Below, in pieces: positions 26,440-39,629 of a stretch of 64,000 nt of DNA. The notes below the pieces were generated by a model that saw only the letters and a list, made by a program, of their open reading frames with translations, had not been told where the DNA came from and searched no databases. The stretch lies in the NCBI GenBank assembly GCA_037576195.1, contig CM075102.1, positions 51,456,745 to 51,520,744 of the forward strand, in the 5' to 3' direction. Source of the DNA: Phytoseiulus persimilis (Eukaryota; Arthropoda; Arachnida; Mesostigmata; Phytoseiidae). A program made the translations under genes and the position numbers. The number at the start of each line of letters is the position of its first letter. The stretch's first letter is position 1.

Positions 26440-27902
26440 ACACACAGGAGAGGTAGGTTACACAGCCGTACAGAACGACGGAGACGCTGAAGCCTTCCAT
26501 CGATCTTCTCGTCGTCGTCTTCTTCGCCGCCATCAGCCGTAGCCGCCGCTGTCACTCACAAAGTCCATTCGAATCCCAGCGGTCTCGCTTGCTGCTCTTC
26601 TGTCTTCTCATCTATCTCAGCTTTATGTATTCCCTCCCGCTACGAGGCAACGACACTTACTCTCAACTAACACAACAGTAATTAACTTTCCTCCCCTTCG
26701 CTCTTGTCCATTCAATTCTTTGCTTCGTTTATTCACCAACTCATCCATTCATTTTTCCAACTAATTAACCTTCGGGGTGGGTCAGCCCTCTAGTGGAAGC
26801 CCTTTAGATCCCTCTGTCGTCTCAACAGGTCGACGCGCGTGGTGGCCAGGTAGACGGGCTCGGTGGTTTCTGGGACCGTCCCGCCCGCCGCCGTGAAACT
26901 TGAAACCCGACTCTGTAGTCGGACGCCGGTTCGTTCAATCGCGATGATCAGAGGGCTCCCCGCGTACGGGGAACGTTCACAGCCGAATCATCCATCGTCC
27001 CGGCATTGCTTCTGCCGGCAGCACCGTGCAGCCTGATGCTTCGATTCGGGCAAGTAAGCAACCATCTGCCGCCCCCTTTTTCGAGGCCCCCTCAAACAGA
27101 TTTTGGGGAGCATGCGAGTTTTTTTTTGCACTGGGCGTGTTTAGGGGCACGAACGGAGAAGAGCCAGCTGACGCTTCTTTGCTCGCTCGCGCGCCCGTCG
27201 GCTTGCTTACTCGGTCGCTTCCTTGCCTGCCTGCCGGCTGGCTTCCTTCCTTGCGGGCTGCTTGCGTTACCCACCTTCTCCGTCGTCATCGTATGCCCTA
27301 TCTATCTTTCTTTCCATCTATCTATCTATCTCGCTTGTTCGCCATCTATCCGCTCCTCTGTCTGCTGTTGCTGCAACTATCTCGACTATGCGAGGAAACA
27401 TGTCGTCTATGATAGTTCTGTGGTGGTGCTGGAGGAGTGGGTCACCGCGCAGCGACGATTACCGCGGTCTTCCTGGCGGCTGGGTTTCGGGTGACGCCTC
27501 GGTCGGGCGCCACCAAGGTGAGGTTGCAGTCAGGCCGGATGGGCGCGGGTGGGCGAGAGCCGTGCAGGAGCATATCAGAGCTTGTTGTCAATAAGTAAGA
27601 TATATCTCCTTGGCAGATGTGGCCCTCCTGTGGTTTAGACAATAGCGGCAAATGCGGCGAGTGTAACTACGATTCGATTACAATAGATGTGAGCTAAGCG
27701 TCTGGTCAGGCCGAGCTGATAGGCTCGGCCTAACGACGACGATGACGACAGAGACGGCGACAGCCAAGACCTCGTCCAACGACACCGGGACCGGATATGC
27801 TCCGGGGGCAAGCTGGTGTGCTTGCTAGGCAACTATTAGATGCCGTGCGACCGTTCACCTGGCCGAGTATGAACTCGGACGAGCAATCCATTCAGACACG
27901 CG

Positions 27903-27956
27903 ATGTCCACTCAGGAGCAATGTAACAGATTCTATGTCATTCGGAAGAGGAAGGGA
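27903..27956 (+). repeat. Copy 1 of a duplicated coding-like 54-bp block (FYVIR block)
   Basis: Eighteen codons starting with ATG and containing the peptide RFYVIRKRKG. It matches 46 of 54 bases of the block at 28975-29028, with no indel. The codons for F, Y, V, I and R differ only silently, while residues before FYVIR and the residue after it change. The frame stays open for only a short distance downstream. It may be an exon fragment of a small duplicated gene or an old repeat. I do not recognise the protein. Confidence 0.45.
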
Positions 27957-28251
27957 TCACTTCTGACACGATGGCAACATACAATGAGCCGGTACTGCAG
28001 GAGGAATCAGTGATTCGACAAGCTCGGGGACGGAATCTGGAAGCCCTGAGGAGGAAGGCTCGACGTTGGGAGCGGTGACACCGCGAGCGCAAGGGCAGCC
28101 ACGGAAGCTTCCTGAGGACGACTTCGCCGCCAAGCGGAGGTGGACCTGCTGAACGAAGTGCAAAAATAACTGCCATTCAGATAAAATTGCGAATGATGTC
28201 GAAGTGTGTTAATGATCGACTGCCGTGCCCCCTCCCGTTAGACTTCCACGG

Positions 28252-28290
28252 CGGCGGCGGCGGCAACGACGACGACGACTACTACTACTA
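28252..28290. repeat. Compound GGC/GAC/TAC trinucleotide repeat
   Basis: Runs of GGC, then ACG/GAC, then TAC/TAA units one after another. It is a compound microsatellite with no gene context. Confidence 0.8.
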
Positions 28291-28974
28291 AAGGCTGAGA
28301 GTTCAATCCGCTGGCACAAAAACACAGGATGGCGGTGTCGTGCCGCAAGCGAGCATTACCTTTGGTACGGCGGTCGCTGAGGTTGTTCTTGGTGGACCGC
28401 CGAGTGTAAAAATTTCAATAAGTCCGACTTCGAACATGATTAATGGTTGTATTCGGTGTTGTCGGTGGCGCACAAATTCGAATATTATAAATGCTGAAAT
28501 CAGCAAGGGCGGAAGAAGAGGGAATATATGGAGTGGCTCCAGCAGCGGCGGGAGATGGCCATGGACTGGAGTGCACTCGCTGAGTCGCGCGCACGCCGGA
28601 GAACAGGATAAGCAGGAGAAAATCCAAGGAGAGAGGACACCACCGGGAGCCACACGCGACAGTTTTTAAGTGTGTATGGGTGCGCTACCACCGGCAGTGG
28701 AGCTGACGTAGAGGACGGAGATCTATAAAAGCATAAAAATTGCCTTATTGAACACAGCTCCTCTCCCGCCAGCCTTCGCCACTCCTCTCCGTCACCCCCG
28801 GACTCCGCCGCCGCCGCCGTGACTCCGTGTTCAATCCTGTGTCGTAGCTTCTTCCTCCCGGGACAGAACTCTCGGATACGGTATCGTTGGATTCGGCCGA
28901 CGGGTGGAGTGGGAAAATTCTCATCCGAAACGAAGGTTCTGCCCGGCGACACAGTGTACCAACCATTGCCCATG

Positions 28975-29028
28975 ATGTCCAATCGGGAGCAATCTTACCG
29001 ATTCTACGTCATTCGAAACAGGAAGGGA
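28975..29028 (+). repeat. Copy 2 of the duplicated FYVIR block
   Basis: Second copy of the block at 27903-27956, same strand, about 1.07 kb downstream. It reads ATG-TCC and then ends RFYVIRNRKG. Beyond the 54 bp, similarity to copy 1 fades quickly on both sides. A frame containing this copy runs from 28819 to a stop at 29053-29055. Function unknown. Confidence 0.45.
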
Positions 29029-29055
29029 GTGATGAAGGTCGCTCATCGAGCATAA

Positions 29056-32000
29056 GCTCCGAGGGGAACGAGCTCCCGAGCGGAACGCAGCCCTCCGCAA
29101 GGCCGCTTCCCGAAAGCGGCGGAATTCTGCAGCGAAGGGAGTTGCGTCAAGACTTCAAGAACGATGATCGTTTTTTTTTCTCTGATTTAGAAGGGAGAAG
29201 CGCTCTTTCCGAAATTCGGAGCCCTTGGGACCAGAATCTGGACACCGTGCGAGTCACCCCGCCTGTCCATCCTTCAAATTTTCGGGAAAATCCCTCTAGT
29301 AGCAACATGATGTTATCGTTCAACACCAGGAGCCGTCGAGCAGAATTTGCTCGGAGTTTTTGTGTTCGTGTCAAACTCTTTCAGGCTCCAGATCAAACAG
29401 GCAGATGAAAAGTCAGGAGGATCATTGGCAGGATTAAAAAATGTGCCGAGTCACTCGTTCCCGCCCTCTTCGCGCCGCACCCCGACCCCCTCCTCCCACT
29501 GTACCCCCCCCCCCTCCTCCATAGAACACCCCTGGGAATGGTGGAGCTGATACAAAGAATCGACCAACAGAACTGTTTCGAACATGCTCCGTCGTTCATC
29601 TTTGGCATCGAAGCAGCGAGTGCGATCGTCAAGTCGTGGATTCCAGTGTTCCATTCCGAGCCTCCGCTCACGAGTATGCTCACGGCGGTCCCAGAAGACT
29701 CAAATCGAGTCTTCTGGCAAATCGAGCAAGGATGTGATGATGATTATGATGATCATCATCGCGAGTTTTTCATGACGCAATCAACATGGTTTCCGAGCCT
29801 GCGAAGATTTCCCTGATAACACAGAATCTTTGCGGCACAATTTCCTGCATCGAAGTGGTATTCAATCCACCCTTCCCAATATTAACGAAGAGTTCTGGGG
29901 GGGGGCGTACCCCCTTCCTCCCCCCTGGGAAGGCCACTGTTTGCAGTCTCTTCCAAGTTGGGAGATACGAGACGCTTGGCTTGGGTAGCTATCCAGGTTT
30001 CGGTTCCAGATCCCAGCCATGTTCTCTGAGTTCCGATGACTTCCTGCTGGAGCCGTACCCAGGAGTCGCTTCTCGGCATGGTTCGCTTTACCGCCTGTGC
30101 CCAACATCCGGGAAAGATCTCGCTCGATTCGGCGCGAAACGGAGGAACAAAAACGTATTCTCATTTCGGCTTCGATCGTTGCTTTCCAAAGCGGCGGCGT
30201 CAGGGTTTCTGTCAATCGGTCCGCTACCCTCGGTCGGTGTGTGGGCCGGGCGGACTGACAGACTGTCTGATCATCATCACATCGTAGTGCGAGTGGCAGC
30301 AGCTTCTTTTATCTTCCATATCTACTTCCCTTCCGCGAAACTCGCTGCGCTCGGAGCCGCAGCTCAGCTCAAAGGCCATTTCCTCGCTGCAATTAAAGAC
30401 CGACTTCACCCTCTGAGCGAGTGAGCGAGCGAGTGCGTTGTCGCAGTCATGGAGCTCTCCTTGATGATAGCAGCCCTATCGACACGACGCCTTCCGGTTT
30501 CGAAATGGTGATCACATCGGGTCTGAGCGCTTCGCCGGATCCGATTTTACGGAATCTTCTTTGGAGGTACGCATTGTCGTGCTTTTGGCAAGGCATGCAC
30601 CGTTCCTGCATAATGATCGACCCGTGAAGCGCCCTCACTCGTGTCAGTCCTGGTTGGCGTATCCGTGCGCGTCGGCGCCGGTGAATGCGGATGGAGTCAG
30701 CGCTGTCGACTCTTTCTTCGTGGCTTGCTTTTGCTCCTCATACTTAGCGTAGTCTGCATTTGCCCTCCTCGTATTCGGTAAAGGAGATTAGTGCAAACCC
30801 CTCGGGTGCCTTTCTACCATTGAAATTAAATACACCGACCGGCAGCGGTGGGATCACTCCTCAGCGGTGCGGAATACGTTTGACGCTCCACCCAGGAGGA
30901 TGGAAGGAGCACCAGGAGTTAGTGCGCGAAAAATACAAAAAGTTGCCGCGACCTCTCTGGGGGACTCATCAGCGCTACTCCGACTTTCAACGCTGCTCGA
31001 GTCCGGAGCATTCCCTCAGCAGACTTCTTCTCTTCGTCCCCTCTCTTTCTACCTCTGAAACCAGTTAGCACGACCCAAATGAACTCACGGCAAAAGAGCG
31101 AAAGCCAAACTTCCTTCTTGAAACTGCTGAATTCCAAACCCACCATTGTCTGTCCGCCACGGGCACCGAGGTGATCTCGCCCGAAAAAAATCAATCCTCG
31201 CGGCTCCTGCGCGGAGGCTCGTGGGCGAGAACCTCTCCCTAGACCTTTTGATTATGGTTGACATTAATTCTTCGACCGGTTAGAGGAGTTTGGGGTCACC
31301 TCATGCAGGGAGACGTGATTGCCAGCATTCTATTTCAGAATGTCGCGCAAGCTAAGGTTCACGTGGATGACGCTCGGCGAACAAATCGAAGAACGGTCTA
31401 GGCCGAATTCTCCATGACCTTCTCGCTGAAACCGAGTGTTGTTCGTACCATGGATTGTGATAAATATGGCACGGGTGTTCCTCAAGGATTTCGGAGAGCA
31501 AAAGGTTCCCGAATGGTCTATGACCAGCGTCCTGATGAGGTGTACGCAGGAACGTACTTGCAATCGGACCAATCAGGCAGTGGCGTAACCAGGATCTCCT
31601 TTGCGAGCGGGCTGGAATTTCTCTCCGGTGACCAAACCCCCATCGTTGTATCGCGAAGTCTTCAGTGATCTGGAGTAAAACCTCTCAGCGTGGAGGAAGC
31701 AATCTCGTTGATGCGGCGTACCCAAGGTGTTATCGGAATCACCTCATCGAGAGAGCATAAAGGAGCATTCAAGAAGGAGCATTCCCCTGGCTAGAAATAA
31801 AGCAGGGCATCGTCCTCGGGACGCTAACCCGGAGATGCCGATGCGATTGTTTGCTGTCCACTATGATCTGATTCCAACGTCAATCGAAGCCGTTTTACGC
31901 TCTCGTGGCGTAGGTTCCCTGAAGAATACAGGACGCCGAGTTCGTTCGAAAGAGACTCGCGTGAGTTCTGGGCCGAAAACAATCAGACTCCTGGTTTCAA

Positions 32001-35000
32001 GCAGGGTGGCTGCTAAACGAAGCAGGGTGTTAATAAGCCAGCTTCGCGATCCCCTCTTGAAGTCGACGGCTTCTTCAACACAAGGGCATCGTCGAAAAGA
32101 TTGCGGATAGCGTCTTAGAGGGATGGGACAAGGAAGAGGAACCAGCCCGTTGTTTATTGGTGTCCCCGTTCGTCGTACGGCTCAGCTCCAATCAAGGACG
32201 TCGATAGGCCTGAGGAAGTTTTCGATCGTGATTATCGTCGATACCATATTTCGGCAGACGGTCTTCCGTATGCTTCCTCTCTGAAAACCTCCCTCCGAGC
32301 ATCCGTGACTGTCCCATAGTTCCGAACAAACTTGGACACTCGCCAGTTGCTCGAGTCCCGAATGTTGAAACTCTCTGAACGGTGACTCTGTAGTACGGGA
32401 GGAGTACGGTCATGAGATTCCCGAGATGACGATGCCGGGCTGAAGTAGCAGTCATTAGCAGGAAATGATCGCTCACCATCTTGGAGGCTTTTCTGGCCAA
32501 TGTTCGACTTTGTCGCTTATTGAGTTGGCATCTCAAAATGGATTATGCCTACTACTATGGACGCCGCCACCACCGCTGTACACAGTTCTGATTCGTTCAT
32601 CCTCCCGCACATAAGCTGTCCCCATCATCCCTTTTGGTGTTGGCGCCCTTCTTCCCCGCCTGTGAGTGTCTTTGGAGCAATAGCAGCACCCGCTGCGACG
32701 GCGTCTCTCAACCTACACAAACAGTCAACTGGCAGTGGTGTATGCGGTTCGAGGTTTTTTGGTCGCAAAGGGTTGGGCAATCGCTCCTCCGATCCTGGAG
32801 ATGACATCGCAGCTGGCTCAATATGGATCGGTATAACACAAGGTAGCCGACCGGCCGGCCTGCCTGCCCGCCATTCAGCTACTCGGTAGTGCTGCTACAT
32901 CTGCGGAAATCCTGAGAGAGCTACATTACTTTGTCCTATACTTTCCGGATGGCCCGTTCTATGATGCCCTCTTCAGATGCAAACGCAGATCCGATCCTTG
33001 GGAATCGGTCGTGAATCCTTGAATTCAAGCGCAAGCTCCCGGGATTCGATCCTCGTTGACATTGCCGCTAACTCTCGGGCACAGAACGGTGCTTCGTTGT
33101 GTGTCCGAATCCAGGACGGAATAATGAATGGAGCGATCCCGCGGGTGTATTTCAGCAAGATGCAAGTTTCGTAGCCTTTACCTCCGACGGGTGATCCCTC
33201 GCTCTGATTCCATGTCCTGACAACTTCATCAGGCCACTAGCAAACGACTCCCCTATACTCTTCACGAATCCCATGAGCAGGCGTCGATGCTTGAACCTCG
33301 GGAAACAATCGTTGTACGAGAAAATGACGCTCCGGTCGGCTTAACCTGGACCCGATACTGAGAGACTGGTTACCTCTCGATAAGTTGGGAGCCAGCCGTC
33401 GATTCTTGGTCTCAATGCTCGAGATTCGATAATTTTCTGCGGAAGAACCTTCAAGTATGAGATGGAGCTGGAAAATTTCCCCGCTCCGCCTCTCCACCCC
33501 GAAACCGCCGAGACTCAGTCCGATGGTCCGAGTTTCTTTCCGAGTACAGCCACCCGTCGCCGGGAGTTCACACCAGAAGCTTCACACGAGCGGAACGTTT
33601 CCGCAGGTCGGATGGTCCCAGAACCTCTCGTTTAGTGTGGTTGGGACTCAGTCAGGAGTGCAATTCGTGCCATCTCGAGAGTTTCCTGGAAACGTTTCGT
33701 CCTCGGGCAGATTATATTCCCGACATCCCCAGTCGAGGCTAATCGACGCAGTTCGGTTCCACGGCATATGTCAAACATCATAATCTCCAAGCGCATCGAA
33801 TACGGAATGGGCATCCTTGGAACCGACACGGCCTCGTAGTCTCCAGACGTTCCTTCGTTTCACGATTTTTTTAATCTTCCTTGTTCACCGGGACAAGCAT
33901 CATATTTTGAAATTCGCTGCCCACATTGAAACGATCATGTCTGAAAGGTGAACTATCTTCACCAATACTCTCTCAAACTATACGGATGAGAAGAAAAGCT
34001 CTGTTCTCGACGAATGTCGCGATACACCATTATTTTGAACATCGCCAGTTAGGATCAGCAGAATTAGCTGATGACCCGCATCAATTCGTTTAGAGCGTGG
34101 CCTGCGTGGTCCTCACTCGGTGACGGCCGCATTGTTGCGTCCCCTACAAAGACGTACGTCCTTCCTCCGACAGTATATCAGAACCGACATGATGTGGAAA
34201 GCTTCCCTGGGTACCTTCTTAGATCTGAGGATGATTGAAATCTGTCCAAAATCTGCCCGCCCGGCTCATCCTCCCGAAACTCGCATTCCGCGGAACATCC
34301 GAACCGGGGAACCATGTTGTCAAAATCACGGACGTGGCTAAGGAACGTTCACCCTCGGATAAGTGCACTTTTTGTTCACTGCTGACACTTGCTGTTCGAT
34401 GCAACGAGCTAACTCGCTAGGTAGAGCAGTGATCGAGCTGATTATTATCGTTCAGATAGGACGACAAGCATCTTGTGGCGACTCCGATGGAGACACACAT
34501 CTTCGGGGTCGCTGAACGGATGCTCCTTAACTCCGACCTGGGGATCCAGGATCGGGAACCCGATGTGTATGCTACTTCCAGAAATATTGAGTGAGCACGA
34601 TCGGGTGTAACCTCGCCTCATAGAAGCACTCAAACAGACTGGAGAGAAACTGTGAGCAGACTTCGGAAAGAGCGACCCCTCCTGTGAGGCCCGTCGCTCT
34701 CACCCAACCGAAAATCGAGAGCCTCGCTTTTCTCAGCAACCTGAATAATTTATCCTAAATCGGATTGACGATGTCCTATCATTGACTCGATCGGCTCAGC
34801 TCGAGTGCGTGGATCCTCGGGCGACCGATGTTCCATTCGAGAAATCCAGATACATCCTGTGCAAAATGCAGCACAGCAGAAGCGGAACGCACGGCCGCGA
34901 GCGTCAGGCTCCAGGCCGGAACTTGTTTGCTTTGAAATAGGACGCTTTATCTGGTTGCATTGAGCTTCACAAATGGTGCTTTGCGTGCGCGCTTGTCTAA

Positions 35001-38000
35001 CTCGAGAAGCTTTTATCTGCTTTTTCAAAAATCCAGAGACGGAACGGTTCAGCACAAATTAGCTCCGAGGAGATAACGGAGTCGAGTCACTCTGCTTGTG
35101 CTGGCCAATGTGAAGCTTCAGCGAGCGTTGGTGCGACGGCCTTACACAATGCATCTCTCTGCCCAGCCTCCAGCTGTAGGTGCCGGCCGGCTAACTGAGG
35201 GTGTTCACCTGATTGTTCAGGGAGAGAAAGAGTGAAAAACTCAAGTCGGAACTCGCTTGGAAAATATGAAAGTACGCAGCGAGACAAAGCACCTCTTCCG
35301 TTGCACCGCACAGGAAGACACAGTCAAGCCAGCTCGCCCGCAGTTACGATAAGCTCCTCAAAACGGACCAGCCCCCAACACGACGACGACAGGCACAACT
35401 GAAAGAGAAGTTTCAGAGAATTGTTATCTGTTAAACTCTTGGTACGCTCACTATCCACGAAGTCGGTCGGATCCGAGTCCCGATCGCTCGCAGGATCGTA
35501 TTTTGGTCTTCACCGATCATCTGAGCCCCGGAGCAGCTCAAATGGCGCGATTCCACGGAGGAGCGGAAGGCATACGATCTCTGAGGTAGTAGACCCGCGC
35601 TTCTGGTGGATATGCGGGCTGTCTGAGAGGCAGACGCAGAAAGCTCATGCGACGCTGTCGGGAAAGCTCCGTAAGGGCATATGAGGCGGCCATCGATTCC
35701 AGTCAGCCTGGCAGGCGGGCGGGCGTGCTCGCTCACAACAAGGGGAGATATGTCCCGCAGTTAAGAGCACGCTCGGTTCGATGGCCGTTTTAAACTGCGC
35801 CGCGTTGAATGCTTAAATAATGCAACGGCCGCTCCTGAGAGCAGCGGAGAGGCGGCTGCAGAGCAAGTTCCCCGTCGCAGTTCGAGGACCACGACAACGA
35901 GGACCAAGGTGAGGGGGATTCGTCGTCGACAGCGTTCTGTGTGTGTGTCGGGGTCTGCCAGCTCGCCTTTCTGTCGGCTGGCCCTACCGGCCGCCCGCTT
36001 GAAGAAGAGCAAGCATAAGAGCGACTGACTCGCTGACTAACTAAGAGCAAATGCGTGTATCACACCTGAGATCGAGGAGAACGGAGCATACATACGCACG
36101 CTTGCTCCAACATGCACAACCTTCTCTCCATATCCTCTGGCGGGAGCACTTTTTCGAGAATGGGCGCTTATCAAGAACTCGGCGGGGAACGAGAGTTGCC
36201 AGAACTTACCGCATCCGAGCCGTTCGATCTACAACGGAACTCAGGCAGTTCAGCGCTCCTGGGCAACCGAGATGCGACCTTGACAGCTTGAGAGAGAACA
36301 TCTGGGCTCGTTCCCTGTGGGAGGACTCGCATGTTTGGAGCTCTAATTCGTCCAAGAGCCTGTGTGTGTTGCTGGAAAACAGCATTCCGTGTCTCGAAGA
36401 GACTCAGCATCCCGTGCGCTGCGCATCTTATGCCCTTCCGGATAGGATCATCGCAGAAAGGACTCATCCGAAGTTTCGACGTAATTGAAGGAACTTCCCG
36501 ACATGGTTGCCCTGACACGAGGAATATTTTCCTCCAGGTAAACACCTCAAGATCGCTCTGCACAAACTCATCTCTTCTGATCGCTCGTTGTTCGTCTTGC
36601 TCTCGCGCATTTTATCTCTAAATGCCATTCACATAGTCGTGAGATTTTTCCCTGCTGCTCAATAGGCCACGCGGGTTCGGGTTCGCTGGCAAGCCGGTGA
36701 GGGTGGGACGGCCAGGAACCGGGAATGCGACCGTTCGTCCATCGGTTCGTCCGAGCGACCGTCCAACCAACCAAGCAGCCCAGCGAGCGAGCGGGCGGGC
36801 GGGTGTATACTTTAAAACGCATTATATTTGTGTTTGCGGGTGAGAACATCCTACCACCAAATACACAGGCTCAATTCCCCTCTCGCACTCCTCTTTCATA
36901 TACACTCATACTCACACAAATACACGGAGCAGGACACTCTTTGAACCGAGCTTCGAGGTGCTTTAACCTAAAGCCAGCAGTTTGCGAATCCTGTGCGCGA
37001 AAAACACAATTTCAGATCCAGGATGAAGCTCACTCGCGACACGCCAGGGAACGGAGTATCGCTCTCGCGACTAAGAGGAGTCTCCGATCACGAAATCCTT
37101 ATGCAGGGATGAGATTTCGAGGTTTCTCCGCAATTCCCGCTATGCACCGAGGTGTAACTTGAGCAAAATTGGTTCTGAATTCGGGAAGTTTTTTCCCGGA
37201 ACGCCTCCGATATATGGAGAAATGAGACTTGTTTGCTTGATTCTGTTGAGGGTTATGTTGCGTCCCATTGTAGATCGCAATGAAAAATTTGCTCTCACGC
37301 GCGCTCCATTGCCTGGCTTGAGGGCAATAGCTGGGGCTGGCTTGCTCGTTCGCTGGCTCACTTTATGAATGAAAAGAGTTACGGTCAACGATGCATAGCT
37401 TCATCATCAACTGGGGCAACGGTCCGGCCACTCTTGGTCCACGACTAGCCCGCGGCTGCTACCAACCTCACTATTACCTAAAAGAGTGAAAAGCGGAGGA
37501 GGGCGAGGGCAGAATCCTCGCTCAGATCCATAAGGCTCGCTGACCGCATCGAAACTTCGACTTCACCCAGTCAGTTTGTCGGTTCAACCAGGCGACAGAT
37601 TCTCGCTTCGGAAGGTCCATAAATCTTCCGTAGGGCTCTTGTTGTTGGTCGGCCACAGAAGTGCTGCTCCCAAAGCGCCTTAAATTGTAGGTGGCGATGG
37701 TGTGCTCCGCGCGGCGTCTTGGAAAGAAGTCCCAAAATGCTAGTTTGATTCAGCTCTGACCGAGTCGGCACCCAAGTTGCCCCACAACTCAATTTGTACC
37801 TATGGTTGTCCGTTCGGTCCCTGTGTGTATGGCTGTAAATATTGTAATAATGGCCATATCCCCTCGTAAGCGAACCAAGAGACCGAGCAGGCGGAGGAGC
37901 AAGCGGGACCGACGACCGAAGGCTGCGGTAGACGGCCATGTGACAACGAAGTGGGAAAATAGGACCCGACGACGGCGACGATTGTTATCCTCCTTTGGAG

Positions 38001-39625
38001 GTGATCTCTGGGAGAGATTCGCGCGAAAACGAGAGAGCCGACGGTGGGTTGCAAAGAATCGTTGACGCTAAGAAAAAAAAGTGGCGAAAGTCTTCTCACT
38101 TTCTTTGCTTCGTTCGTTCTTTCCTCCGTGGCCCGTCGTTGACAAAGACGAGGAAGTCGCTGCACTGACACACGACTTTGGCTTTTTGGATCGCCTCTTC
38201 CTCTATCCCAGTTTCGTCCATACACTCCCTACGGGGCAGGACAGGAGAAGCAGCTCACCACGGCCCGGAGCATTTCGCTCCGAAAACTTTCTCTACTCGG
38301 GCTCGAAATTTGCTCCCAACCTGTCATTGTCTCTCTTCTTTGAATCCTCCCTGGCCAAATATACTCTCTCGCAGTTCGATCCTTCCCCGAGAGAGGACGG
38401 TACAATCCATCGAGGGCGAACCTCTGAAATATCATAAGGCTTAGTGAAAGTCGCAACAATGACAGATTATCGAAGCCGCACCGGAATCGTCATCGAAATC
38501 ATGAACGAACGGACTGGCTCATCCATGTAGATTATCTATTCCGAAGCGCGCTATAGACAGTTAGAGAATCCCACACGATTCTTCATATTCCCTTCACACT
38601 CTGCAGCCGCTTCAAAAATCGCAAGCCTCAGAGCGTCAGGCAGCGTGCTCAAGAAACGAGCATTTATATTTCACTCCCGACAGCTCCCTGGCTGAGCACT
38701 CACCTTGGCAGAATCTGTGCCAAATTAGCAACTATTTCCAATGGACCCTTTTCACCTATTCATAAGGTTCCCAACGCGATTTCGATGAGCTGCGAAGAAC
38801 GAGGATCCATTGAACGCGCGTATTCAGAACCCAAATGTTAAGCCTATGGTGTTAACAAACAGTGAAATGTCCCGATACCATTCCCCCATTTCGCTCCCTT
38901 CTTCGCCAATCACGGGAGCACAACTTTGCCACTGGAAACGAAGTCGTTCGGTCACGACAAAACCGACCGAAACGAATAGCCCTCCCTTCTTACATGCATG
39001 GCGGGCGACGAGCGACAACCTGGATCCTATGCCCTGAAAGCGTTCCGTGCATACTCATGGCGTTCTCGGATTGGGATCTAACCACATTGAATGTGTCGTG
39101 ATGAATTCCGCATTTTTTTCCGGTGAGCTCCGTTGCTTGTCCGGCGCCTCTTGATCGCCGCTCGATTGAGTCACGACGAACCACAAATCTCGGCTCACTC
39201 TTTTCGAGCGGATCCCGCCTCAGTTGACCCATCGGTCGTTCTGCTCGGAAAACTACCTTCGATCGGAAACCACTCCTGCTTGACTCTCGACTCATTTTGT
39301 AGAGACTTCTGGAAACGTGAGTGAGTTCTCCGCATGAAGGAGATGGCTACGTTTTCGTGGAATACTCCTTATTGCGCGTAATCCTGGCTTTAGCATCGTG
39401 TTTTCTACTTTTTTCCAAGCTTGTCCTGTTCCGAGCTCTCCTCGAGGAGAACAAACATGCTCTAATCTGAAACCCACCGTAGTTCATCGGTGCAAACTTG
39501 ACGAATTTCGCGGAAAACCGTGCATTCATGTTCTGAAAAACCGGGCGATTTCCGGATGAGTGCTCTCAAAGTTTTTAGGTGTTTGCTGAATGTTTTTTAC
39601 TCCTTAGACTGCGAGGTTAGGGTCC
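29056..39625. other. Gene-poor intergenic DNA
   Basis: I see no supportable gene in this 10.5-kb stretch. It holds a C-rich low-complexity patch at 29.46-29.53 kb, a GAT/CATC run at 29.73-29.76 kb, a TGTG run near 35.94 kb and scattered open frames below about 210 codons without recognisable domains. A hAT-like terminus lies at 31578. Confidence 0.4.
31578..31610 (+). mobile_element. Possible orphan hAT-type terminus (CAGTGGCGTAACCAGG)
   Basis: CAGTGGCGTAACCAGG is a typical start for many hAT-superfamily transposons. No matching inverted end or 8-bp duplication was found nearby, so this is at most a fragment and could be chance. Confidence 0.25.
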
Positions 39626-39629
39626 GACA

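Larger units (their letters stand above)
13181..27840. other. Gene-poor intergenic DNA
   Basis: No gene is supported across this 14.7-kb stretch. It contains CTG and GTC trinucleotide runs (14.63-14.75 kb, 18.5-18.6 kb, 19.15-19.2 kb), CTAT runs near 27.3 kb, poly(C) at 16597-16618, poly(G) at 26425-26439, and orphan open frames. The longest frames lie in low-complexity DNA at about 17.8-18.8 kb. A 251-codon frame at 15185-15940 (+) and a 158-codon frame at 23351-23827 (-) are the only ones not obviously driven by simple repeats; neither resembles a family I know. Confidence 0.4.

Noticed and set aside
33025-33075. tRNA-like B box GGGATTCGATCC
   Set aside because: Upstream sequence lacks an A box and no anticodon arm pairs.
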